Positions 1 to 6,774 of a stretch of 17,496 bases of DNA are shown here, in pieces; position 1 is the first letter of the stretch; the number at the start of each line of letters is the position of its first letter. The position numbers and the translations under genes were made by a program. The DNA is from an uncultured Rikenella sp. Its GTDB lineage: Bacteria > Bacteroidota > Bacteroidia > Bacteroidales > Rikenellaceae. Under the pieces are notes generated by a model. The model searched no databases, was not told the DNA's origin, and worked only from the letters and a program-made list of their open reading frames with translations. The stretch is taken from the NCBI RefSeq assembly GCF_910577125.1, contig NZ_CAJTMN010000043.1, positions 1-17,496 of the forward strand, written 5' to 3'.

Positions 1-22
1 TCCGCGCGCCTTGGGAAATCTT

Positions 23-48
23 GTCAAAATGTGCTAACACATTTTGAC
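23..48. repeat. Perfect 11-bp inverted repeat (hairpin or operator)
   Basis: The arms GTCAAAATGTG (23-33) and CACATTTTGAC (38-48) are perfectly complementary around the loop CTAA. No T-run follows on either side, so this is not a typical intrinsic terminator. It could be the palindromic site of a regulator or a hairpin of a transcript that starts outside the window. The rest of 1-176 holds no convincing gene: only GC-rich sequence and a smaller 7-bp hairpin (GCGAAAC 140-146, GTTTCGC 151-157). Confidence 0.5.
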
Positions 49-176
49 GATTCCCCTATTAAAGCGGCGGCGCGCGATTCGAGCTTTGCCCCGGATGGAA
101 CTGGCCTCGGGCCGGCCGGGCCCCACGTCCCGTGGACGGGCGAAACTTGCGTTTCGCTGCGGCCGTGTCCGCCCCC

Positions 177-365
177 GTTTATTCCGAGAGGCAACGCAAC
201 TGAAAACCGTAGGCACGATGCGACGCGCTACTGGGATCGAGTATCGTCGCGCTGTAGCCCAAGTACATGCCGTAGAGATCGCAGGCTGTAGAAGCCCAGC
301 TGTGCCCGTTGCTACCGATGCTCCACAACACGCCTTTGTCGATGTCGTGGTAGCCCGGGGTGGGG
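177..365 (-). repeat. Cassette C1: silent C-terminal FISUMP-type segment
   Basis: Read on the minus strand from 355 to the stop at 179-181, this encodes 58 residues without interruption. It starts GYHDIDKGVLWS, has SWAS in the middle and ends RAYGFQLRCLSE-stop. The pattern matches the C-terminal half of Fib_succ_major (FISUMP) domains, which run GyR...G.l...G..gysWss...R..g..vRCv. There is no start codon or promoter, and nothing upstream is protein-like; the segment begins at the box (P)TPGY. The 23 bp at 177-199, from 2 bp past the stop to the LRC codons, are identical in C2, C3 and C4. It lies downstream of guaB, separated from it by a terminator. I read it as a donor segment rather than a decayed gene because the frame is intact. 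Confidence 0.8.
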
Positions 366-409
366 AGAAGGAAAATGAGAGATGGGAATAGCAGAGGTAA
401 AGAGACAAG

Positions 410-449
410 AAAAGAGCATTCCGCTTTAAAATCAAGGGAATGCTCTTTT
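410..449 (-). terminator. Intrinsic terminator downstream of guaB
   Basis: A 13-bp stem is formed by AAAAGAGCATTCC (410-422) and GGAATGCTCTTTT (437-449) with a 14-nt loop. The A and T tracts make it usable in either direction. Its position 36 bp past the guaB stop fits termination of guaB before cassette C1. Confidence 0.75.
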
Positions 450-484
450 TACATGAAGAATAAATACAGCCTTGCAGGCCGATA

Positions 485-1957
485 TTAATCCTGTCGGCTG
501 TAATTCGGTGCTTCGCGCGTGATGGTCACGTCGTGCGGATGGCTCTCCTGCATCCCCGATGCCGTGATCCGGACGAACTTGGCGCCTTTCAACGCTTCGA
601 TGTCTTTTGCGCCGCAATAGCCCATTCCGGCACGCAACCCGCCGATAATCTGATAAATCACCTCTGCGAGTTGTCCTTTGTACGGTACGCGTGCTGCGAT
701 TCCTTCCGGAACCAGCTTCTTCACATCGTCTTCGGCGTCTTGGAAGTAGCGGTCTTTCGAGCCTTTCTGCATCGCTTCCAAGGAACCCATCCCGCGGTAG
801 GTCTTGAACTTACGGCCGTTGAAAATGACGGTCTCTCCCGGCGATTCTTCGACGCCGGCGAACATCGAACCGGCCATCACGCAATCCGCCCCGGCGGCAA
901 TCGCCTTGACGATATCGCCCGTATACCGGATCCCGCCGTCTGCAATCACGGGAACGTCGCTGCCTTTCAAGGCCGATGCTACGTCGTAAACGGCATTGAG
1001 CTGCGGTACGCCGACGCCGGCGATGATCCGGGTCGTACAGATGGAACCCGGCCCGATACCGACTTTCACTCCGTCTGCGCCGGCGGCTACCAGCATCTTG
1101 GCGGCCTCGGCCGTGGCGATGTTGCCGACGACGACGTCCAGATCGGGGTATTTGGCTTTTACCTCCTTGAGCTTTTCGATCACGCCGCGCGAGTGACCGT
1201 GTGCGGTGTCGATCACGATGGCATCCGCCCCGGCTTCATAGAGTGCCGCCACGCGTTCCATGGTGTCGTGGGTGACGCCGACGCCCGCCGCCACGCGCAG
1301 CCGGCCTTTGGAATCTTTCGCGGCGTTCGGGTTGTCTTGTACTTTCGTAATGTCTTTGTAGGTCAGCAGGCCGACGAGTCTCCCCGCGTCGTCGATCACC
1401 GGCAGTTTCTCGATCTTGTTGTTCAGCAGGATCTTGGCGGCTTCGTTCAGGTCGGGGTTGTGGGTCGTCACGAGGTTGTCTCGGGTCATCACCTCGCTGA
1501 TTTTCTTGGAGGCGTCGGTCTGGAACCGCAGGTCGCGGTTGGTGACGATCCCGATCAGTTTGCGGTTGTCGTCGATCACCGGAATCCCGCCGATCTTGTT
1601 GTCGTGCATCAGAGTTTTGGCTTCGCCCACCGTTCCGTCGGCCTTGATGGTGATCGGGTCGTAGATCATCCCGTTTTCGGCCCGTTTCACTTTGCGCACC
1701 TGATGGGCCTGGGCTTCGATGGACATGTTCTTGTGGATCACGCCGATCCCGCCTTGCCGGGCGATGGCGATGGCCAGTTCGGCTTCGGTCACGGTATCCA
1801 TGGCGGCCGAAACGATCGGGGTGTTGATCGGCACGCGGCGCGAAAATCGCGAGGCGACTTTCACTTCGCGGGGCAGGACTTCGGAATAGGCGGGAACGAG
1901 AAGCACGTCGTCGAATGTCAGGCCTTCGGCGACGATTTTTTCATCTATGAACGACAT
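485..1957 (-). CDS. guaB: Inosine-5'-monophosphate dehydrogenase
   Basis: GuaB oxidises IMP to XMP with NAD+, the committed step of guanine nucleotide synthesis, in the cytosol. The protein has 490 residues, the usual family length. The N-terminal barrel strand reads LTFDDVLLVPAYSE (13-26). A pair of CBS domains is inserted at about 95-205, with repeated (K)LPVIDD and GIPVIDD signatures. The active-site loop GPGSICTT (302-309) carries the catalytic Cys307. The IMP phosphate-binding motif DGGIRYTGD is at 340-348, and the mobile flap EGIAARVPYKG is at 418-428. It starts 62 bp after the thioesterase stop. A TACCTTTG element in that gap suggests it has its own promoter, although read-through from upstream is possible. 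Assignment is secure. Confidence 0.98.
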   Translation of the reverse strand: MSFIDEKIVAEGLTFDDVLLVPAYSEVLPREVKVASRFSRRVPINTPIVSAAMDTVTEAELAIAIARQGGIGVIHKNMSIEAQAHQVRKVKRAENGMIYDPITIKADGTVGEAKTLMHDNKIGGIPVIDDNRKLIGIVTNRDLRFQTDASKKISEVMTRDNLVTTHNPDLNEAAKILLNNKIEKLPVIDDAGRLVGLLTYKDITKVQDNPNAAKDSKGRLRVAAGVGVTHDTMERVAALYEAGADAIVIDTAHGHSRGVIEKLKEVKAKYPDLDVVVGNIATAEAAKMLVAAGADGVKVGIGPGSICTTRIIAGVGVPQLNAVYDVASALKGSDVPVIADGGIRYTGDIVKAIAAGADCVMAGSMFAGVEESPGETVIFNGRKFKTYRGMGSLEAMQKGSKDRYFQDAEDDVKKLVPEGIAARVPYKGQLAEVIYQIIGGLRAGMGYCGAKDIEALKGAKFVRITASGMQESHPHDVTITREAPNYSRQD

Positions 1958-1983
1958 AATGAGTTCCGGTTAATAAATTTTGG

Positions 1984-1991
1984 CAAAGGTA
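1984..1991 (-). promoter_or_regulatory. Candidate -7 element for guaB
   Basis: On the minus strand this reads TACCTTTG, an exact match to the Bacteroidota -7 consensus TAnnTTTG, about 27 bp upstream of the guaB ATG. No TTTG is present at the -33 position, so the call is tentative. Confidence 0.4.
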
Positions 1992-2019
1992 ATGCTTTTT
2001 GTCGAATCCGAGGGGCAGC

Positions 2020-2427
2020 TTAGCGGAAAAAAGGTGCGAGTTTTTCCAATAATCGCTGCGGCGGCCGGCAGGCGGTCTTCGTGTCGGCGTGCATGAAGGC
2101 GAGGGTCACGGAGCCGGTGGTGATCCGGTCGCCGTCCGCGCGGAAGACTTCGTAGTCGAAGCGGATCTTCACGCCGGGCATCTCGCGCAGGGTGGTGCGT
2201 ATGGTGAGCAGGTCGTCGTAGTAGGCGGGGTTCCGGTAGTTGACTTCGACTTTCAGGACGGGGAGCATCACGCCGTCCGCTTCGATTTCGGCGTTCGGAA
2301 GCCCGATGCTGCGCATCAGCTCGGTGCGGCCCATGTCAAACAGCTCGACGTAGTGGGAGTGGTAGAGGAAGCCCATGCGGTCTACGTCGCCGTAGGGTAC
2401 GCGGAAGAGGGTGTCGTGTGTGATCAT
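2020..2427 (-). CDS. YbgC/4HBT-type acyl-CoA thioesterase
   Basis: This 135-residue protein belongs to the single hot-dog fold 4-hydroxybenzoyl-CoA thioesterase family, which hydrolyses acyl-CoA thioesters in the cytosol. The N-terminal signature Y12-G-D-V-D16-x-M-G-x-L-Y-H-S-H-Y is the family active-site motif, with the DxD pair followed by a glycine and the YHxxY helix. ELFDMGRTELMR continues the core helix. The strand pair VEVNYRNPAYYDDLLTIRT and VTLAFMHADT is typical of the fold. Length is normal. The substrate cannot be told from sequence; housekeeping homologues act on acyl-CoA or acyl-ACP. It precedes guaB on the same strand with a 62-bp gap. Cassette C2 lies just upstream, 60 bp from its ATG, so it probably needs a promoter at 2428-2490 or within the cassette. 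Confidence 0.85.
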   Translation of the reverse strand: MITHDTLFRVPYGDVDRMGFLYHSHYVELFDMGRTELMRSIGLPNAEIEADGVMLPVLKVEVNYRNPAYYDDLLTIRTTLREMPGVKIRFDYEVFRADGDRITTGSVTLAFMHADTKTACRPPQRLLEKLAPFFR

Positions 2428-2487
2428 CGGGTTTTTATGTTAGGTTCTTTTTTCTTTTAAGGTGCTGTCCTGCGCTGTGTCGTTCCT

Positions 2488-2690
2488 GTTTATTCCGAGA
2501 GGCAACGCAATTGAAAGCCGTAGGCACGGTAGATCATGCGGCCGGGATTGAGTATGGTCGGGTGGAAATACAGGTAGAAACCGTTGGTGCCGTTGGCCGT
2601 AGAGGCCCAGCTGGCTCCGTGGCCGCCGGCGAGGTTCAGCGCGCCCAATCGTCCTTCGTTACCCGCATCGCGGTAGCCCGGGGCGGGCGG
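2488..2690 (-). repeat. Cassette C2: silent C-terminal FISUMP-type segment
   Basis: On the minus strand, from 2690 to the stop at 2490-2492, the frame reads PPAPGYRDAG, then ASWAS, then FYLYF, and ends YRAYGFQLRCLSE-stop. It counts 62 residues from the G of GYR, four more than C1 or C3, with no frameshift or internal stop. The 23 bp at 2488-2510 are identical to the other cassettes, and about 18 further bases nearly match C1. It sits 56 bp downstream of the SMR gene stop, in the same orientation, between two housekeeping genes. There is no start codon or signal peptide. It is best explained as a promoterless donor fragment of a FISUMP adhesin end. Confidence 0.8.
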
Positions 2691-2745
2691 ATATGTCGGA
2701 TGAAAGCGCTGGCTGGCGGAGGGTAGCCGTTGCCCCCGATGGGTC

Positions 2746-3069
2746 TCACCCGGCGATTTTCAGGCCGATGATGGAGGCGATCAGCAGGGTGATGAAGACG
2801 ATCCGGGCGACGGTGACCGGCTCGTTCAGAAATAGGATGCCGAGCACGACGGTCCCGACGGCGCCGATGCCTGTCCAGACCGGATAGGCGGTGCCGATCG
2901 ACAGGGTGCGGGCGGCCTGGGCCAGCAGAACCATACTCAGGATGAGCGAGAGCAGAAAACCGCTGCCCCACAGGTAATAAGCCGTGCCGCTGACGGTTTT
3001 CATCTTCCCCAGGCAGAAGGCGAAACCGGCTTCGAAGAGACCGGCTATGATGAGAAGGATCCAGTTCAT
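2746..3069 (-). CDS. Small multidrug resistance (SMR) family transporter, SugE/Gdx-like
   Basis: This 107-residue inner-membrane protein has four predicted membrane helices, the normal SMR size. SMR proteins work as antiparallel dimers that exchange protons for cationic substrates. The conserved membrane glutamate is Glu13 in AGLFEAGFA. The hallmark GTAYPVWTGIGAVGT (59-73) in helix 3 and LNEPVT before helix 4 are clear. The N-terminal GLFE motif resembles the SugE/Gdx branch (guanidinium export) more than EmrE, but the subtype cannot be fixed here. Its start lies 6 bp after the surE stop, so the two genes are almost certainly cotranscribed. No guanidine riboswitch is visible next to it. Confidence 0.85.
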   Translation of the reverse strand: MNWILLIIAGLFEAGFAFCLGKMKTVSGTAYYLWGSGFLLSLILSMVLLAQAARTLSIGTAYPVWTGIGAVGTVVLGILFLNEPVTVARIVFITLLIASIIGLKIAG

Positions 3070-3075
3070 CGTCGA

Positions 3076-3876
3076 TTATTGTTGTTGTCCGTTGTCGAGG
3101 TGTCGGCGGAGGGGGTCGAGCCGGACATAGTCCGTCAGGTCCATCTGGACCGGGACGATCGCCACGTAGCCGTGGCGGAGGGCCCATTCGTCCGTGTCCG
3201 TCGCGTCGGTTTCGAAGTTGTAGAACCGGCCGGACATCCAGTAGTAGTCGCGGTTCTGCGGGTCGGTGCGGTGGACGAACTCTTCGCGCCAGTTGCCGCG
3301 GGTCTGGCGGCAGACTCGGACTCCTTTGATCTCGGAGAGCGGGATGTCCGGCACGTTGACATTCAGGCACAGCCCGGCCAGCTGTTCTGCGGGCAAGTCC
3401 AGCACCTGGCCGATGATCCGGCGGGCATAGTGTACGGCTGCCGTGAAGTCGGCGACCGGCGAGTGGTCGGTGAGCGAGAAGCCGATCGACGGGAGGCCGT
3501 ACAGGGCGGCTTCGGTGGCGGCGCCCATCGTGCCGGAGTAGATGACGCTGACGTTGGCGTTCGAGCCGTGGTTGATGCCCGAAAGGACGAGGTCGGGACG
3601 GCGGTCGTGCAGAATCTCGTCGAAACCGATTTTCACGCAGTCTACGGGGGTGCCGGTGCAGGAGTAGACGTCGAGCCCCGGTTCGCTGCTGACGGCGCTG
3701 ACGAACAGCGGGCGCTGCATGGTGATGGAGTGCGACATGCCGGAGTAGCTCTCGTTCGGCGCCACGACGACCACGTCGCCGAACTCGGCGGCCAGACGCA
3801 TCAGGGCGGCGATGCCGGCGGCCTGTACGCCGTCGTCGTTGGTGACGAAGATCAGGGGTCTTGCGGTTGCTGACAT
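3076..3876 (-). CDS. surE: 5'/3'-nucleotidase SurE
   Basis: SurE is a metal-dependent phosphatase that removes phosphate from nucleoside monophosphates and acts in stationary-phase survival and nucleotide salvage. The 266-residue protein shows the full set of metal ligands: NDDG (Asp14, Asp15), the SGMSHSIT loop with Ser45, and Asn102 in SGINHGSN. The following strand reads YSGTMGAATEAALYG. The C-terminal half contains LNVNVP and the ligand-binding segment near RGNWREEF. The start ATG at 3876 gives a protein beginning MSATARPLIFVTNDDG, so the NDDG motif is at its usual distance from the N-terminus. It heads a two-gene unit with the SMR exporter and is divergent from rplS; no clear -7 element was found for it. 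Confidence 0.97.
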   Translation of the reverse strand: MSATARPLIFVTNDDGVQAAGIAALMRLAAEFGDVVVVAPNESYSGMSHSITMQRPLFVSAVSSEPGLDVYSCTGTPVDCVKIGFDEILHDRRPDLVLSGINHGSNANVSVIYSGTMGAATEAALYGLPSIGFSLTDHSPVADFTAAVHYARRIIGQVLDLPAEQLAGLCLNVNVPDIPLSEIKGVRVCRQTRGNWREEFVHRTDPQNRDYYWMSGRFYNFETDATDTDEWALRHGYVAIVPVQMDLTDYVRLDPLRRHLDNGQQQ

Positions 3877-4027
3877 GCTTGATGGGTTCGTTTGATATGC
3901 GGGGATAAAATTACCAAATATTGTCGGAAGAACGTGACGGCAGGAGTGAAATTCCGGAGGGAACGGAGAGGGCAGGCGGCCGGTGAGGCGCTTTCTCCTC
4001 CGGGCGGAGAGAAAAACGCCGGGAAAA

Positions 4028-4059
4028 TTTGGCCGGTTGGCTTTTTATCTTTACTTTTG
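4028..4059 (+). promoter_or_regulatory. Promoter of rplS (Bacteroidota -33/-7 type)
   Basis: TTTG at 4028-4031 and TACTTTTG at 4052-4059 match the consensus TTTG and TAnnTTTG with a 20-bp spacer, which is ideal. Transcription would start near 4066, leaving a leader of about 140 nt before rplS. Confidence 0.75.
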
Positions 4060-4065
4060 CGCCGA

Positions 4066-4208
4066 ATTTTGTGCAGGAATCTCTTGCGGCGGGCGGTGTT
4101 CGGATAACGGGGCAGTGACTCCGTTTGTCTCCCCCGGCGGGGAGGATGACCGCTCATTACGGAACCGTAATATTCCGCACTTTAACCCCTTTTAGATTCA
4201 GTTCAACG
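4066..4208 (+). promoter_or_regulatory. Long structured 5' leader of rplS (possible L19 leader)
   Basis: The predicted transcript carries about 140 nt before the ATG. It contains a 6-bp GC hairpin, CTCCCC (4129-4134) and GGGGAG (4139-4144) around a CGGC loop, followed by the palindrome TTACGGAACCGTAA (4157-4170). Autoregulatory L19 leaders are described in other phyla and in Flavobacteria, so control by L19 binding is a reasonable inference, but I cannot match a published structure by eye. Confidence 0.35.
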
Positions 4209-4571
4209 ATGAAGAACAATCTGATTGCAGTAGCCCAGGAGGCTTTCAAACAGGAGACGGCCGAAGTCCCTAATTTCAAGGCGGGAGACACGGTCACCGT
4301 AACGATCAAAATCCGCGAAGGAAACAAGGAACGCCTGCAGAATTTCCGCGGCGTGGTGCTCCAGCGGAGAGGCGCGGGGGCGACCGAAACCTTTACGATC
4401 CGCAAAATCTCGGACGGGATCGGGGTGGAACGTATCTTCCCGGTTTACTCGCCGACGATCAGCAAGATCGAACTCAACAAAGTCGGGGTGGTGCGCAGGG
4501 CGAGAATCTTCTATCTGCGTAACCTGACCGGTAAGAAGGCCAGAATCAAGGAAAAGAAATTGGTGAAATAG
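4209..4571 (+). CDS. rplS: 50S ribosomal protein L19
   Basis: L19 sits at the interface of the large and small ribosomal subunits and contacts 16S rRNA. The 120-residue product matches family length. Diagnostic segments are FKAGDTVTVTIKIREG, the loop ERLQNFRGVVLQRRG, TFTIRKISDGIGVERIFP and the basic C-terminus RRARIFYLRNLTGKKAR. The ATG at 4209 is chosen because it places MKNNLIAVAQEAF directly before the conserved fold; longer in-frame extension to 4125 is not protein-like. A strong promoter and a structured leader precede it. kptA follows after 67 bp and may be partly cotranscribed. Confidence 0.98.
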   Translation: MKNNLIAVAQEAFKQETAEVPNFKAGDTVTVTIKIREGNKERLQNFRGVVLQRRGAGATETFTIRKISDGIGVERIFPVYSPTISKIELNKVGVVRRARIFYLRNLTGKKARIKEKKLVK

Positions 4572-4638
4572 AGCTCTCTTACGGGACGCCTCACAGGGGC
4601 GTGCGTGAAGGGGCTGAATAACAAAGGAGAGGTTTGGA

Positions 4639-5166
4639 ATGAGTGGGAAAAGAGATATGATCGAACGTTCCAAACAGCTCGCTTACCTGCTGAGACACTC
4701 CCGCCTGCCCGACGAGTTCGGATGGGTGGGAGTTCGTGTTTTGGTCGAGGAGCACGGCTACTCGGTGGCGGAGCTGGAAGAGATCGTGACTACGGATCCG
4801 AAGAACCGGTACGAATTTTCGGACGACCGGCTCGCGGTGCGGGCCCGACAGGGACATTCGATTCCGGTGGAACTGGGATTGGAAGAGGTGGTGCCGCCGG
4901 AGGTGCTGTATCACGGTACGGCTTCGCGGTTCCGGGAGGCGGTGCTCGCGGAGGGACTGAAGCCGATGAGCCGGAATTATGTCCACCTTTCGGCGACGGT
5001 CGAGGAGGCTCGGAAGGTCGGAGAACGGCACGGGCGGCCGATCGTGCTGGTGATCGATACCGGAGCGGTGCGGGGGAAAGGCGGGGTGTTTTATCGGGCT
5101 TCGAACGGCGTGTGGCTGACGGGGCCGGTGGCGCCGGAGTTTATCTCGGAGCTGTCGGAGGAGTGA
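4639..5166 (+). CDS. kptA: RNA 2'-phosphotransferase, Tpt1/KptA family
   Basis: KptA/Tpt1 enzymes transfer an internal RNA 2'-phosphate to NAD+, releasing ADP-ribose 1'',2''-cyclic phosphate and nicotinamide. In fungi this finishes tRNA splicing; the bacterial substrate is unresolved. The 175-residue protein has the N-terminal winged-helix motif LAYLLRHSRLP (Arg19, His20), the signature RARQGHS (68-74), the NAD-site motif LYHGT (90-94), then VHLSAT (115-120) and GVWLTGPV. These cover both lobes, so it is probably active. AAAGGAG at 4623-4629, ten bases upstream, supports the ATG at 4639 over the in-frame ATG at 4657. It is followed by a strong terminator. Confidence 0.93.
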   Translation: MSGKRDMIERSKQLAYLLRHSRLPDEFGWVGVRVLVEEHGYSVAELEEIVTTDPKNRYEFSDDRLAVRARQGHSIPVELGLEEVVPPEVLYHGTASRFREAVLAEGLKPMSRNYVHLSATVEEARKVGERHGRPIVLVIDTGAVRGKGGVFYRASNGVWLTGPVAPEFISELSEE

Positions 5167-5191
5167 TTTGCGGGCCCTCTTGTCATTGACC

Positions 5192-5232
5192 GGTCACCCC
5201 ATGTGGATTACACACATGGGGTGACCTCTTTT
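5192..5232 (+). terminator. Strong intrinsic terminator after kptA
   Basis: The arms GGTCACCCCATGTG (5192-5205) and CACATGGGGTGACC (5213-5226) pair perfectly over 14 bp around a 7-nt loop, followed by TCTTTT. It lies between the convergent kptA and helicase genes. The T-run favours plus-strand termination. Confidence 0.9.
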
Positions 5233-5253
5233 ATACAGGGGGTATTTCGCGGT

Positions 5254-6702
5254 TCACTCCTCTTCCGATTCCGGGAAAAAACGGTCGTCGTAGTTGACCA
5301 GATAGAGCCGCTCGGTGGCCCGGGTGACGGCGGTATAGAGCCAGCGCAGCAGCTCCAGGGTCATGGGCTCCTCGCCGAAGAGGACGATGTCCAGAAAAAT
5401 CGCCGACCACTGGCCCCCCTGTGCCTTGTGGCAGGTGATCGCATAGGCGAACTTCACCTGAAGGGCGCAGTAGAATTCGTCCGCCATCACCGCCTTGTAC
5501 CGTTTCCCTTTCTGGGTGATGTCGGCATATTCCTTTTCAACGGCCAGAAAGAGCCGCGACTGCTGCTCGCGGCTCAGCGACGGGGCGGGGCTGTGTAGCA
5601 CGTCCAACAGCAGCCAGCACTCCAGCCGGTAGTCGTCGTAGTCGGGGAACTCCAGCTCGGCGTAGGCGAAGTGGAAACCGTATTTCTCCCGCGTCCGGTA
5701 GATGCGGTGCACGCGCGCGATGTCGCCGTTGGCGATGAAGTCCATCCGCGCCTCCGGGTCGAGCTCCACGTAGTGGTAGTTGTTCTTGACGACCATCAGC
5801 ATGTCGCCCGAACCGATCTCTTCGTCGTAGTCCAGTATCGTCTGCCGGATGCCCTGGTTGTAGTGGTTGGCCCGCTTGTTGGAACGCGAGATGACGGCTG
5901 TCTCCGACTGGCCGTAGCGGCCGTAGCAGGTGTCGATCTCGTCGATCAGCTCGCGGCTGTCGATCCGCACGATGTCCGGAAAGCGGAGGTCGAACTGCGG
6001 GATGCCGGCCGTGCCGGTTTCGATCAGGCGGCGGATCAGGGTGGCGTTGTGCAGAATCCCCGAGTCGCTCTGCTGGCGCACCACTTCGGAGAGAGTGTGG
6101 TTCCACACGGTGCCGTAGCGCGCCATGTACTCCGGGCTCAGGGCCGGCGAAACGGCGTAGCCGACCGGAGGCAGCTGGGCCTGGTCGCCCACGAGGATGA
6201 TTTTGTTGTTCCGCCCCTGTCGGATGTAGTCGAACATGTCGTCGATCAGGTCGCCGGAGCCGAAGAGGGTCGCCTCGCCTCCGGCGGAGGCCGGACGGCC
6301 GGTCAGCATCGAGGCTTCGTCCACGATGTACAGGGTGTCGGTCGATTTGTTGAAATTCAGGTCGAATTTCGAACCCTCGGCGCCGCCGGCCGTCCGTTCG
6401 CGGTAGATGGTCTTGTGGATCGTGTGCGCTTCGGCGCCGGCATATCGGCCCATGACCTTCGCCGCCCGTCCGGTGGGGGCCATCAGCACGCACGCGAGCT
6501 CCAGCTGGCGGAGTGTCCGCACCAGCGCGCCGATGACGGTCGTCTTCCCGGTGCCGGCGTATCCGTTGATCAGAAAAACGGCGCTCTCGTCGCTCGAGGC
6601 GAGGTAGTCGCCCAGCGCGTCGATCAACTTTTTTTGCTCGGCTGTTGGTTCGAATGCAAAATTACTGTATATTTGGGACGCAATATGACGGCTCAGAGAC
6701 AT
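5254..6702 (-). CDS. ATP-dependent DNA helicase, SF1B RecD/Pif1-like
   Basis: The 482-residue protein is a superfamily 1B helicase that uses ATP to move along single-stranded DNA. The motifs are complete and in order: Q-like motif FEPTAEQKKLI (17-27), Walker A GYAGTGKTT (47-55), motif Ia APTGRAAKVM (75-84), Walker B IVDEAS (126-131), motif III GDQAQLPPV (172-180), arginine VVRQ near 209, motif V ITCHKAQGGQW, and motif VI YTAVTRATERL near the C-terminus. It lacks the long N-terminal extension of RecD2, which fits the short RecD-like helicases common in Bacteroidota. It is not next to recB or recC, so it is unlikely to be RecD of RecBCD. TAAGTTTG on the minus strand at 6757-6750 is a possible -7 element about 48 bp upstream. 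It is convergent with kptA and divergent from the next gene. Confidence 0.9.
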   Translation of the reverse strand: MSLSRHIASQIYSNFAFEPTAEQKKLIDALGDYLASSDESAVFLINGYAGTGKTTVIGALVRTLRQLELACVLMAPTGRAAKVMGRYAGAEAHTIHKTIYRERTAGGAEGSKFDLNFNKSTDTLYIVDEASMLTGRPASAGGEATLFGSGDLIDDMFDYIRQGRNNKIILVGDQAQLPPVGYAVSPALSPEYMARYGTVWNHTLSEVVRQQSDSGILHNATLIRRLIETGTAGIPQFDLRFPDIVRIDSRELIDEIDTCYGRYGQSETAVISRSNKRANHYNQGIRQTILDYDEEIGSGDMLMVVKNNYHYVELDPEARMDFIANGDIARVHRIYRTREKYGFHFAYAELEFPDYDDYRLECWLLLDVLHSPAPSLSREQQSRLFLAVEKEYADITQKGKRYKAVMADEFYCALQVKFAYAITCHKAQGGQWSAIFLDIVLFGEEPMTLELLRWLYTAVTRATERLYLVNYDDRFFPESEEE

Positions 6703-6774
6703 GAATTTCGGGGTGTTTCGAACGGTCGGACTTTGCTGCTAACCGCAAACAAACTTAAAAACTAAAATCATAAG

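Noticed and set aside
140..157. A plus-strand partial cassette end at the window start
   Set aside because: TTGCGTTTCGCTGCGG resembles the cassette end TTGCGTTGCCTCTCGG at only 11 of 16 positions, has no matching coding frame and forms its own small hairpin.
34..435. A 133-residue minus-strand protein through C1
   Set aside because: It reads the cassette out of frame (VASRNKR instead of LRCLSE) and starts inside the guaB terminator. Composition is Arg/Ala/Thr-rich as in GC-driven shadow frames.
533..2023. A long plus-strand open frame opposite guaB
   Set aside because: It is antisense to a certain guaB, rich in His, Asp, Gly and Val, with no recognisable motif. It is a by-product of the GC-rich third codon positions of guaB.
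5671..6765. A long plus-strand open frame opposite the helicase
   Set aside because: All helicase motifs are on the minus strand; the plus-strand product is low-complexity Val/Asp/Arg sequence.
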